Source of the DNA: Lenzites betulinus
Lineage: Eukaryota > Basidiomycota > Agaricomycetes > Polyporales > Polyporaceae
Direction: 5' to 3'
Length of the DNA stretch: 64,000 nt
Assembly (NCBI GenBank): GCA_022264855.1
Contig: JABYQU010000041.1
Coordinates: 186,001 to 250,000 of the forward strand
How positions within the stretch are numbered: position 1 is the first letter of the stretch; each line of letters starts with the position of its first letter. Shown here one piece after another: positions 44,370-55,427 of the stretch. Below the pieces are notes generated by a model, which saw nothing but the letters and a program-made list of their open reading frames with translations, was not told the DNA's origin and did no database searches. A program made the translations under genes and the position numbers.

Positions 44370-46257
44370 CTACTGCACAGCGGTCCCGTGGTGGAAGCTC
44401 AGCAGCAGCAGCGCGTCCTCCATCTTCACGCCCGTCTCGAGCGGCGGCATCGGCGACGGCACGAGCCGCTCCCGCTCGTACTGCGCGTACTCGAGCGGAT
44501 ATCGCTCGAGCGACGCCTTCGTCTCGCGCGCGTGCACGTGCGGTAATGGCAGCGCGAGGCTCGACGTCGACGCGACCGTCGGGGGCGGTGGCGACGACTC
44601 CGGCGAGGGCGTGACGGCCTCCTGCAGCGTGTCCTCGTCGCTGCCCATGTCGGAGTGCGACCGCGAGAGCGCACTGCGCCCGTACGGGCCGCCTCGATGG
44701 TGATTATGATGCGGGTGGTGGAAGTGGTGGTGCCTGTCGTCTGTCTCGATCTTTACGTACTCGACGCTGGAGGAGGACGCGATGCCGGGCGTCGCCGTGC
44801 GCGACATGCTCATGCTCGAATGCGTGCGGTCGTCGTCCAGGTCCATGCTATCTCCGTCCTCGTACAGCCCGTCCTCGTCCGCGCTGCCGCTGCCGTTCTG
44901 GCGCGCGCGCTTCCGGTCCGACTGCCTGAGGTTGCGGAACCAGTTCGTCACCTTGTTGACGTCCATGCCAATCTCGGCGGCGAGGATCTGGCGGTCCTCG
45001 ATGGAGGGCGTCTTCGTGCGGTGGAAGAGCTTCTTGAGCGCCTCGAGCTGGTAGGGCTCGGGACGCGTGCGCCGCGGCCGGCGGTGCGTGGCATCGAACG
45101 CACGTTCCACGGGCGTGTGGTAGGGCGAGACCCGCGGCGAGGCCGGGCGACTGCTGGGTGCCGCGCTGGGCGATCGCCGCGCACGCGGTGCATGGAGGAG
45201 GGCGGATAGCGAGGGGTGGGACGTCGGCGGGGGGACCGCGAGCGACGGGTGCAGCGCCCCCGAGGTCGGCGGGAGGAGCGTCGGGGTGTAGCTGCGCGTC
45301 GAGGACGCCGAGTCGAATGCAGCGGCGGCTTTGGCGGCGGCGGCTTCCTCGCGCTTTTTTGCGATGCTGCGCTGGTTCTGGAACCAGTTTGTCACACTCT
45401 GATAGCGCCTATCAGGACCGGAGAAGGCGACATGTCGGGGAATGAAGTGATGGGAATTTGTCCGATGCGGAGGACAGGGGGCGCCACAGAAGGAAAACAA
45501 GGTCAATCAGCGTCCGCCTTCCTAATCGGCTGCGTCGTATGACAACCGTGGTTGACTTGGACTCACATTCCAATCTTGCGCCCCAGCGCCTCCCGCTCGT
45601 CTCGAGACGGGTGCGCTTTGCGTTCGTACAGCTTCTTCAGCTCCTCCGTCTGCGCCGCGCTCGGACGGGAGCGGGCTTTGCGCGGCATGCCCCCTTCGAC
45701 TTCGTACAGGTGTTTGTGCTGGGGATTGCCGGCGTAAAAGAGCGTGTGCTGTTGTGGCGCCTGATCAGACAATGGCAGATACCCCTCCTCGTCGGAAAAG
45801 TCGTCGTAGTCGAGCGGCTGCTGTTGTTGCTGCAACTGTTGCAGCTGCGCGGGTGGTGCAGAAACGGACGCAATGAGCGCAGATATAGGCGGGAGCTCGC
45901 ATTGAGTGAGCGGGGCTTTGTGCCGCTTCTTTGACGAGGCTCGTTTATTTTGGAACCAGGAGTTCACCGTCTTTGTCTCCCTGCAGATTTGCCACGGCTG
46001 CCGTGAGCGCCCGCGAGATAATGGAGGTAAAAGTGGGGGACGTACATTCCGAGCCTGTGTGCCAACGCCGTGCGGTCCTCTAATGACGGGTGCTCGTTCT
46101 TCTCGTAGAGCTCGTTGAGGGCGGCGAGCTGGGAGGCGGAATGGCGGTGACGGGGCTTCTTGTTCTGGTCAGCCCGATCCTTGGCCGAGGGCAGCTTCGA
46201 GGAGGCGGCCGCAGGGGGCTGGTCCCAGAGAGCGAGGGAGGGATGGAGGGCAGACAT
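44370..46257 (-). CDS. Triple-homeodomain protein
   Basis: Three exons, 46257-46046, 45980-45567, 45408-44370; 1,665 nt, 554 residues. Three homeodomains are visible: about 33-92 (QLAALNELYEKNEHPSLEDR, recognition helix VNSWFQNKR), 171-229 (TEELKKLYERKAHPSRDERE, VTNWFQNQR) and 319-378 (QLEALKKLFHRTKTPSIEDR, VTNWFRNLR). All keep the WF.N core, and WFQN/WFRN is typical of non-TALE classes. Linkers are Gln-, Ala- or Pro/Ser-rich, and the C-terminus has a His-rich block (DDRHHHFHHPHHNHH) and acidic/Ser tracts. Introns interrupt homeodomains 1 and 2 inside the same Met codon (phase 2) before the recognition helix; the third has none. Probably a nuclear DNA-binding regulator. A TATAAGC lies about 95 bp upstream. 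Not linked here to a mating-type partner gene. Confidence 0.88.
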
Positions 46258-47379
46258 GAGGGCGGGGGCGCAGAGCGGCGGCGGAGATGGGGGGAGGAGG
46301 GAAGGAGCTGGAGAGGGACCGGAGGGGCTAATGGAAAATCAAGGAGAGCTTATAGCAGCAGTCGAGGAGCATTCGAGCGACATGTCTCACGGCTCATGCA
46401 GACAGAGACTGATATCCGTCATCACTACTGCAAATGGCCGACATCGGCCGGCTGCAATGATCTCCCCCGCCAAAGCGCTGCACCCATCTTTTTGCCTCTC
46501 GCCCATTCGCTCAGCTGCACACCGGCCCTTTGTAGTAGCTGCTGCACACACATCGCACCCTGCCCGCACTCGAGCGCACCTCTGTGAGCACGCACAGAGG
46601 TCTCAGGCTGATGGGAAGCGAGGGTTTGAAATGGAAGAACGAGTAATTATGACAGTTGATATGGGTCGGTTAGGAATAAGAGACAGAGCTGTGCCTGTGA
46701 GTTCATCCCTGTGCGCTTGATGACTACCAACTCGGTATAATCGGCCGTTTATGGGCGCCTATATATAGCACTTTTGCCAGTCCCGTTCCAGGCCCGTTTC
46801 CGCATCTCTCGGAAGCCCATCCTCCGTCTGCTTTCCTATACAGCTGTGCTCCGACCTCGCCCGAGCTGCACGGCGAGAGGGGGTGCGCGTCGGGCAGGGT
46901 GGGGACGACGAAGGTTGGGAAGGAGATGGGAAGGGGCTGGAAGGGGCAGAGGATGCTGGTCGAGCTGCTATGGATCTCGATAGTACCGGATGGGCGTGCA
47001 CGTGTTTGTGGACCGCGCAATCCATGACGGCGCAGCGGCGTCATCCAATCCCCGCACTCCCTCGTGTTTCTGCGCTCGCTCCACAACGCCAGCCCGGCTC
47101 TCTCAGCAGCCTGCGCTATCGGACGCCTGCTATTAACAACCCGTCTGCTCCCAGCTGCCTTCGCACGCACCCTCCCATGCATCCCGTCGTCCTCCCATCT
47201 CTTCCGATGTCAGCGTGAGTTCGCAGATGCGATGGCCCGTTGCACCGCACGCCACGCCACGCCACGCCAATGCTAACAGCACGCTGTATTATACTTACGC
47301 ATACACTACTAGATCCGCCATCTCTGATTAATATCCCCTTCGAGTTCCCCGTCCAGTGCTCGCCCGCGCCCCTGCGCTA
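46258..47379. promoter_or_regulatory. Long upstream region of the homeodomain gene
   Basis: About 1.1 kb with no recognisable gene. TATAAGC on the minus strand near 46348-46354 may serve the homeodomain gene. A TATATATA run near 46760 has no gene attached that I can see. Long upstream regions are common for developmental regulators. Confidence 0.3.
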
Positions 47380-49473
47380 TCAGCTCACGCCCTCGAATTC
47401 GTCTTCCTCTGACCCGAGCTGGCCTTCGCCGATGTTTTTTATCCATGCGCCGATAGCCCCCCTGTGCGTGCGTGGCACGAGCGCATGACAAATAAGCATC
47501 GTCCGATCAATCCCCGCCGAAACGCAAATCGCAGGCACTCACAGGAAGCCTTCGTGTCGCAGGAAGAGCGCGCGCTTCGTGCCCTTGCTCCAGAACCGGA
47601 TCGCATACGAGAGCGTGCTGATCGTCGCCGCGTGCCCTGCGCATGGCCGCCGTCAGCACCAGGCAATTAGATGCGGCGCGCGCGAGACTGCTCGAGGGCC
47701 GCGCGGTGCGGGCAGCAACGCACGACGCACCTCGAATAAAGTACCCGCCAAAGTATATCCGGTCTAGATTGTACTTCTCCGCGTTCATGTATCTGGGCAC
47801 GGCGATCGCGGGCGTAAGCATACTTGTGCACGTCTGCTAAGCCCGGCCCCGCGCGCCGCCACGCACGCCTAGCGCGTCGGAGTGGCGACGAAGCGCATGA
47901 GACAGGAGGGAGGGGGACTCACGCTATCTGCCCGATGTTGTTCGAGATCGCGTATAGGAGACTCTTGCTGATGTCCTCCGGGCTGAACGTGCCGCGCTTC
48001 CCGCCCTGCTTCTTGAACACCTTGCCGAACGTACTCGCGATCATCGTCGACTTCAGCCCGAGCTTGCTGTAGTCGGACCCGTAGATGTCGCCGACGAGCA
48101 TGTCCACCGTCTCGTTGTCGCCCTTTTCTGAGAGCGCGAGCATCTCTGTCGAAAGTGTAAGATGAGCGCAGGTTACGCGCAAGCCGTGTAGCACGCACCG
48201 TCAAACGTTGTCGCTGGGGTCAGAAGACTCAATAGGCCCCACAACGTCCCGCCACCCAAGCTCGTCCCGCTCACACGCTCAAACGACCCGTCCTCGTCCA
48301 CCTTCACGATCGACACGCCCGACCCGATATTCACCAGCAAACACGGCAGCTGCGGCACCGGGTCCTGCACGAACGTCACCGCATACTTCGGCGGGTCCGG
48401 GCTCGGCCGCTCGAGCTGGCTCAGCGGGTGCGACACCGAGTGTATCAGCTCGTCCGAGAAGTAGTACACCTCGTCCGGGATGAGCGTGATGAACTTGAGG
48501 CCCTCGATCAGACACGCCATCTCGTCCTCGCGGTGCACGCCGACGCGCAGCGCGGCGGCGAGCTGCGCGTAGAAGCGGTGCGCGCCGCCGCCCGTCGCGA
48601 TCACCTTCACGCCGCGCCGCATCTCGCCGAGCGGCACGCCGTTCACCGCCGCGCTGCGCTCGATGAGCGTGCGGATGAACTCGATGCACTCGTCGAGGTG
48701 CTCCGTCTCGAACCGCTCGAAGTTCAGCGAGCCGCCTGGGAAGTGCTGCACTGACGCGCGCCGCAGGAGCGAGTCCGTCAGCAGGCTGTGGTGCTGCACG
48801 GACTCGGGCGAGAGCGACGCGGTCGCGGTCCCGTCGAGCGTTGACGAGGCGGACGCTGCCGTCGACTCTGCGCCGGAGGGGTTGAAGTAGCTTCCTTGTC
48901 CATTACAGTGCTCGAGGACCGCGGGTGTGAGCGCGCCCTTCAGGTGACCATTCGCCTTTGACGGTAATGGTGACGACAGGGGGCTGTCCTTGGTCGGCGA
49001 GGAGGATAGCGGGGTCGCTATACTACTTGGACTAGATCCGCGTGTGGCGATCTGGGAGGGGGAGGATGGCGGGTTGGTCGACCGGGTGAAATAGATCACC
49101 TTTGCGAGGGAGCCTCCGATCTGTACGCCGTGAGCACCGTACCGTACCGTAGGACGACGACTTGACTTACATCGACTGCTATGTGCGACACAGGCTCGAT
49201 GTAGTTGGGGAAATAGATGCCGCGGCTGTCGCGCGTCTGCTCGTGTGCAAGTGGGGAGTTGCCGCGAAGAGGAGGCGGGTGGACAAAGGAGAGCAGCGCG
49301 GATCGCGCGAACCTCAGAAGTGCGCTCTATGATGCCATGTCGCGCTGACGCACCTCTGGTGACTCCTCGTCAAGAATCATTGCGCCCCGGGTGTCCACCT
49401 GGATCGTCTTGGCGGTGGGCAGCGAGGGCCCTGCTGCGGGCATGTCTCCTGAGTGCCGGGTGCTGGAGGGCAT
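47380..49473 (-). CDS. Pantothenate kinase (eukaryotic type II)
   Basis: Seven exons: 49473-49354, 49236-49171, 49120-48199, 48145-47923, 47792-47731, 47636-47543, 47461-47380; 1,569 nt, 522 residues. Motifs: AVDIGGSLAKVIYF (phosphate-binding loop of the ASKHA fold), GVKVIATGGGAHRFY, LVNIGSGVSIVKVDEDG, VSGTSLGGGTLWGL, GDIYGSDYSKLGL, DRIYFGGYFIRG and RHEGFLGAIGAW at the C-terminus. It phosphorylates pantothenate, the committed and acyl-CoA-inhibited step of coenzyme A synthesis, in the cytosol. A Ser/Pro-rich insert of about 100 residues follows the first motif (NPPSSPSQ onward), as in other fungal enzymes. TATAAAC at 49534-49540 lies about 60 bp before the ATG and supports the start. Confidence 0.95.
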
Positions 49474-50302
49474 TTGCGATGTTCGTGTAGACTCCGTAGA
49501 GGTAGATGGGTAACCCAAGACGAGCGCGTAGAGGTTTATACCAAGTGTGTCCTCAGAGAAGCCGGATAGCCGAGGATTCGTGTAAACGGAGGACGTGTCG
49601 GTCGAAAACCCCAGCTCCTATCGTATGATGCGCGCAGTCGAGCAAGCGTTACTCAAGCGGCAGAGGGCGGGGATAGAGGCCTCGTTGGGGGATGTGGTAC
49701 GACACCGTTCGCGGCTGCTCGGAGTACGAGTCGTTGGGGTACATGTAACATCAGGGAGATGCGGGGTAGGCTTCAGATTTCGGTGGCCCGCCTCCGATCG
49801 CGCGCGCCCGACTCCCTGCTCTTCTTCCACGACCCTGTCGTCCGCACCCAGCCCGACAGTCCCCGACTGAACCACGCGCCCTGGCAGGCCCTGGCGGACC
49901 CTCACAGACCCTCACGGAGATCAGCTTGGCCCCTTTCCGGCCAATGCAATGCCGTCAATTCCGACCCGTCCGTGGGCGTGTTCTTTGGGTTCCGTCTATG
50001 TACAACTCCCGGGCTTCCGATATCCGGAACCCCATAAGCTCTCATCTACGCCTTTCGCCGTCCTGCTGTGCTGGAAGATGGCTGACCGTTGGCTGACAAG
50101 GGCTGACTGATGTACAACCTTGGTGAAACCGCTGCAAGTTTCGTTTATTGTGCGACCCCGCGTCGCCAGGGATGTTTCTGGCGCTTAATACGCACGAACT
50201 AGGGGACTTCGTACTTCTGAAGTACTTCCGTAGTACCATGAGAAGTACTACGAAAGTACCATGGTATGTACTTTCCACGTGGTTGGTAAAAAGAAGCAAA
50301 CT
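49474..50302. other. Intergenic with PanK promoter
   Basis: Contains the pantothenate kinase TATA box (49534-49540), then about 700 bp without a recognisable gene, ending in an inverted repeat next to tRNA-Trp copy 3. Confidence 0.35.
50221..50260. repeat. Inverted repeat (stem-loop)
   Basis: A 16-nt arm (AGTACTTCCGTAGTAC), an 8-nt loop and a 16-nt arm (GTACTACGAAAGTACC), with 14 of 16 positions complementary. It lies about 40 bp past the 3' end of the minus-strand tRNA-Trp. It could be a chance palindrome, a footprint of an excised element or a transcript hairpin. Confidence 0.55.
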
Positions 50303-50382
50303 TGAACCCTGCCCGGATCGAACGGACGACCTTGAGGATCTCCCTACTGGAATCTCACGCGCTACCGCTGCGCCAAGGGTTC
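50303..50382 (-). tRNA. tRNA-Trp (CCA) with 8-nt intron, copy 3
   Basis: GAACCCT/AGGGTTC acceptor stem, perfect D-stem GCGC/GCGC, CCA anticodon, an 8-nt intron (TAGGGAGA) after position 37, and T-arm GTCCG-TTCGATC-CGGGC with discriminator A. A T5 run about 15 nt downstream is a pol III terminator. Of the three copies it is the best folded, so most likely the functional gene. A31-C39 is mismatched as in the others. Confidence 0.88.
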
Positions 50383-50652
50383 TTGAAAGGGAGTAACTTA
50401 ATGCTACTATAGTCTTTTCTATCAGGCCCTCACCCGGAGTTGGTGTGCGGCGCTCGGTGAAGGCAAGCCAAAGTTCAAGTACTTTCATCATGATAACTTA
50501 GTACAGGTAATCCCATGACCAGCCTCGCCTCGTCTGATCCTAGGACACAAACGAGTTCGCGAAGACAGCAAGAAAGTATACGTATGTGGCCTGGGGCTGT
50601 ACTAAATCGCTCTAGTTAAGCAGTGCTTTCACTTGCTTATCCCAGTACTGCA

Positions 50653-52953
50653 ATGGCCTCTCATCGAAACCAAAGAAGACGCGAGGACTCTCTGAACACC
50701 GCCGTCAAACCGCGAACAAACCCACCAAGGCCTCCTTCCATCTGTCAGGCCTGCTGGAAGGGTCCTTTTGCTACCCAGCTGGGGCTCTTCAGCCCGTTGA
50801 TTACACGAGAAGACGGCGATATTGGGACGTCCCTAAGAGACCTGGACGTTCTCGGAGGATACTCGTATTCGGTCCGCTGGGCAGTACTGGAGTCTCGCGC
50901 TAAGAGGGGCTGCCAATGGTGTCAATTCCTGTCCACCCATGTACAGTCCGAAATCCCGGAGCTTGCATCAAACACTCAGTTGAGAGTCGTAGTAGGCATG
51001 GATTCGATGAACTTGCCCAACGAATGCACGCCGGACGGCGCTCAGATATTGTCCGTCTACGTGAACGGCATAGAACTGTTAATGGGCCCTGTGTACGCGG
51101 ATGCAGGTGGGTCAGCCCGTGTGCATGACTGTAGGCAACTGCAGAATAACTAACCCCCAACTTTGACCACAGACGACCCGGCAGCAGCGCACATCGTCTC
51201 ACGAAGCCCTGTTTTGGATGTAGGGTCACCCCGTGTCTTAGCCCTTGCAAAAGCACGTGTAGAAGAGTGTTTGATACAACACGAATGCTGCAGGGAATTC
51301 TCGGAAGCCGACGCACCGCTCCCTACACGCGTCCTCGATTGCACCGACCCAAGCCACCCCCGCCTGGTCACCACCAAGGGGAAACGTGGTGCTTACATTG
51401 CGCTCAGCTACGTATGGGGAGAAGATCAACCCCACCGCACGACTTTGGCCAACATATCATCATACACGAACGGCATCAACCTCGCATCGCTCCCCCAAAC
51501 CGTCCGCGACGCGATTCATGTCACACACGCGCTTGGAATATCTTTTTTGTGGATCGATAGCCTGTGCATCATCCAGGACTCGGACTTGGACAAGCAAGAG
51601 GAGATCACCCAGATGCGTCACATCTACCGCAACGCGCACCTCACCGTCATCGCCGCGAGCGCGCGCAAAGTGAGCGAGGGGTTCCTCCAAGACCGTTCCG
51701 CCACTCCCGAGATCTGGCATGATGCCCATCCGCACATAATCATTCCTTTCTTATGCCCACCCGTCCCCGGAGAGCCTTCGGACCGCGAGGCGACCGCCTG
51801 CAGAGTGGGCACGGTTCACATCGCCCCCGAATTCCTGTCCTCCCAGACGTACCCGCTGTACGACCGTACGCGCGAGCCGATCAGCGCGCGGGGCTGGTGC
51901 ATGCAAGAGTACTTCGTCTCCCCGCGCGCGCTTGTCTTTGCCTCGCACACGCTGCTCCTCCGCTGCCAGACGACCACGCGCTGCATCGGCGACGCGTTCC
52001 ACAGCCTCTACCGTGACACGCGCCTCCCGCCCGTGCTCTTTCGCGCAGACCATGACCCGGGCCCCACGCACGCACACAGCATGCAGCCTGGCGCGCCGGA
52101 ATGGCTCGCGGTCCGCGAGGCGTGGATGGCCATCGTGCCCGACTACACGGCGCGAGCGATCGGGGTCCCCGCGGACAAGCTCGTCGCGTTCGGCGCGGTG
52201 GCGGAGATGTTCCAGCGCGTGCTGCGCACGGAGTACCTCGCGGGCCTCTGGCGCAACACGCTGCTGCTGGACTTGTCTTGGAGCAAGGGCGTGTCGCACA
52301 TCGTGCAGTACCCGCGCCCTGTGGCGTACCGCGCGCCGTCGTGGTCGTGGGCTTCCGTCGACGGGGAGGTCGTCGTGGACGCCGCGGTGTATGCCAAGTA
52401 CGAGGACGCCGTCGCGGAGATCGTAGAGTGCGTAGTCGTTCTAGAGAACGCTCAGCTCCCATTTGAGCGGGTCGCCGGCGGGTTCCTCGTGCTGCATGCG
52501 CCGATCCTGGGCTGTGTGTGGTACCCAGTCGATGATGGAGACACGATCAACTATCGGGTTCTTCTGCAGAACGCAAGAGGAGCACGAATAAACTGCGGTG
52601 TCGGTAGCGATAAGGATGAACAGGTAGATGGGGAGTACAACGTGTCGGAAACTGTGGACACGGGAAACTTGATCTACGCCTATGTTGATAGCGCCGACGA
52701 CGCGGAGAAAGCGATGGATGGTCCCATGTGGGCCGTGCCGCTGTTTCAGCAGGAAAAGTTATGGGAGGGCCTCATCATCGTCCCGGCTGATTCTAATCCA
52801 CCGACAAAGGCGATATTGGAGACCTCGCCGTACGCAAGGACTTCTGGCCGAGGTGTTTATCGCAGAGCTGGATACTTCACGTTTGACCGTGAAATAGACC
52901 TCCATGCCTTAGGTTGGGACGATTTACCATTTGTAGAGATCGTACTGGTATGA
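50653..52953 (+). CDS. HET-domain protein
   Basis: Two exons, 50653-51106 and 51173-52953; 2,235 nt, 744 residues. The ATG gives MASHRNQRRRED and is the first in the coding context. An N-terminal Cys motif (CQACWKG, then GCQWCQFL) precedes the HET domain at about residues 226-375: YIALSYVWGEDQPHRTTLAN, LPQTVRDAIHVTHALGI, FLWIDSLCIIQDSDLDKQEE, MRHIYRNAHLTVIAASA. These are the three classical HET blocks. A downstream RGWCMQEYFVSPRALVF and the PSWSWASVDGEV motif are typical of long HET proteins. Members act in allorecognition and cell death in ascomycetes; in basidiomycetes they are numerous and mostly unstudied. There is no NACHT or repeat domain, so it would be an effector-only protein. Confidence 0.9.
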
Positions 52954-53057
52954 ATAGACCGGCCGTCTGTGATTCTGAACTCGAACTGCACGCAAACACA
53001 TGTGTAGTAGACAGCCTATAGTACAAAACGATGTTTCAGTGCTGCTGTGCACACGAT

Positions 53058-54337
53058 CTAAGCCGCGATGTCCTGCGTCAAGACGTAACGATACCGCGCC
53101 TTCCCGTCATGCAGCGCTTCTAGCGCAACCTTCGCTTGGTTCATTGGAAGCTCCTCAATCCACGGCACAATATTCTTCTCCGCTGCGAGCTCCAGCATCG
53201 CCACTGCGTCCGCCTTCGAGCCCAGCAACGAGCCGCCAATGGACGCCGCATTCCGCGCCAGGAAGAATGGGTGTATACCGGGAAGCGGCTCGTCCATCGG
53301 CGGGAGCCCGACAGTGATGTACCGGCCCTGGACGTAGAGCATCGAGAGGATATTCGGGAGCGTCGTGTCGGGGCCGAAGTGGTCGACGGTCGAGATAATG
53401 AGGTCCAGGCTAAACGCATACGGCTCCCAAAACGCCTGGCGCGGGCGTTAGCGACGAACACGCACGAGCTAGACGGGGATAAGAGCCTACCTCGGCGTTG
53501 GTGTCGACGACGTGGTCTGCACCGAGTTTCCTCGCGTCTTCCGCCTTCTTGTTGCCCCTCGTGAAGGCATACACCTCCGCGCCCATGGCTTTCGCGAAGA
53601 GAATCGCGTAGTGGCCGACACCCCCGATGCCGATGACGCCCACCTTCTTCCCCGGGCCGCATCCGTTGGCGCGGAGTGGGTGAAAGGCGGTGAGCCCGCC
53701 GCACATCATCGACGCCGCATGTCGGGACTCGACCTTGTCCGGGATGGGGAACACGAAGCGCTGGTGCGCCCGAATCCCCGTCGCGAAACCGCCCTGGCTG
53801 GGCACCCCGTCCCGGTGCGTCGCGTTCTGCACACAAGCGGAGGTTATGAGCGTTACTGATTTATTGCCCCGAGCCGCCAATGCACTCACCAGCGTGATCA
53901 CCAGCTGTGTGCAGTAGTTCTCGAGCCCTTCCATGCACGGACGGCACGCGCCGCAGCTATCGACGCCGCCCCCGACGCCGACACGGTCGCCGGGGCGGAC
54001 GGCCTGAACGAGGTCGCCGACGCGGGTGACGGTGCCGACGATCTCGTGCCCGACGACCGTCGGCCCCGCGCGCGCGGGGCTCCAGCTCTGGTGCAGGGTG
54101 TGCACGTCCGAGCCGCACACGCCGCAGTGCGTGATCGCGAGCTCGACGTCCTCAGGCCCGAACGTCTTCGGCTGGAACTCGACGAGCTGCAGGTCGGACC
54201 ACGCGGCGGCGTCTGCGCGGGGCGGGGGGAGGGGGGCGTGGGTGAGCAACAGGCATTTATCAATTCCGCAGAAGCGAGAAGCGGGGCGCACCTGTCATGG
54301 CGTAGCCCATGAATTTGAGCTCCTTCGGCGTGGACAT
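53058..54337 (-). CDS. Zinc-dependent alcohol dehydrogenase (cinnamyl/Adh6-type)
   Basis: Four exons, 54337-54292, 54212-53890, 53826-53491, 53435-53058; 1,083 nt, 360 residues. Catalytic zinc site: CGVCGSDVHTL and GHEIVGTVTRVG. Structural zinc: CGACRPCMEGLENYC. Cofactor fold: GIGGVGHYAILFAKAMGAEV, followed by FTRGNKK, whose basic residues suggest NADP(H). This is the cinnamyl-alcohol dehydrogenase/Adh6-Adh7 branch of medium-chain dehydrogenases, which interconvert aldehydes and alcohols, including aromatic aldehydes from lignin in wood-decay fungi. That substrate is inference. The HET gene's stop is only 104 bp away, convergent. Confidence 0.93.
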
Positions 54338-55427
54338 CGTTGCGACGGTGGGCTATACAAATTGCTTTGGCGGTGGTGGATTTCTGATTTTGAGTGTTTG
54401 ATGCGCGCTTTGGGTCGTCCTTGTGGTGGGCTGGTGGGTGGGGAGTGAATGGGGAGACAATCTGCTGGAGGGTGCGCCTTTTATCTTCTCGACCTGCCGC
54501 TCGCCTGCCATTCGCAATGGACTAATTCTCCTAGAAGGGCCATACATCAGCTTCTTAAATTCCATCGAGAGCGTAACCCTTGGGGAAGGTCTTCACGGAT
54601 CAGCCCCTTCCGCGCAAACATTGGCGGGCCTAGCGTCCTCATGTCTTCATGCTTTCCCCCGGTAATTATGTAGCCGACTTGTAAAGTTCCCGGAAACATA
54701 CCAGCTCAGTGGGCGAATTGAACCTTCGGCGACCTCAGGCAGTCCAAGACGAGCACATATCGTCTGGCATGCACGTGCACCGTCCAACCGGCGAAGGAGC
54801 AGTCGGCAGTCGCTGCTTTAACTATGAGTCTCCAGCCCCCTGAATTAGCACGTACCGCATGATTCGCGACCGACTGGCATGGACGCCGCTAACACACAAC
54901 CACTCGCGTACGCCTCCTGCACATCCTGGCAGACGCGCCACGTTCTGACGGTGGCGGTACACGCCCGTGGCCATATCGACCGTACACGTACACGTGACAC
55001 CGCGCACGCACGGCGCACCTGGGAAAGGAGCCGAGCGAGAATAGAGTAGGGTATATTCTCCAGAGTACATGCACGCACTATATGATACCGCTATTCGACG
55101 GCGGCCCCTCCGCCGTCCAAACCTTCCTTCACGAACCATCGTCACCTGTTCCGCACGCACACACCGCAAGAGCGAGAGGGCAAGAAAGGGTCCAAGAGAG
55201 TATGTGCACCGCCCCGCGACGCCATCGATACTGAAAGCCCGCGTGCGCGAGGGCGCGCGGGGCCGGCCAATCAACAGGCAATATACGTACAGGAACTATA
55301 CAGCGAAACCAGTCCGTCGCTCCTCCACAGCCGTGAGCGTGTCTCCGCGCGAAAACAAAACAGGAAGGGGAGAGGGAAGATGGGGGAAGGAGGAGGCGGG
55401 GGTTCGGGGATTAAGTTATGTGGGCTT
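54338..55427. other. Intergenic region
   Basis: Holds the dehydrogenase promoter at its left and probably the chitin synthase 3' untranslated region at its right. No gene, tRNA or repeat seen. Confidence 0.35.

Noticed and set aside
44370..46257. Mating-type A locus
   Set aside because: A mating-type homeodomain pair would be two divergent genes (HD1/HD2), usually near a mitochondrial intermediate peptidase gene; here there is a single gene with three domains, and the peptidase in this window is MPP-alpha, 30 kb away and a different family.
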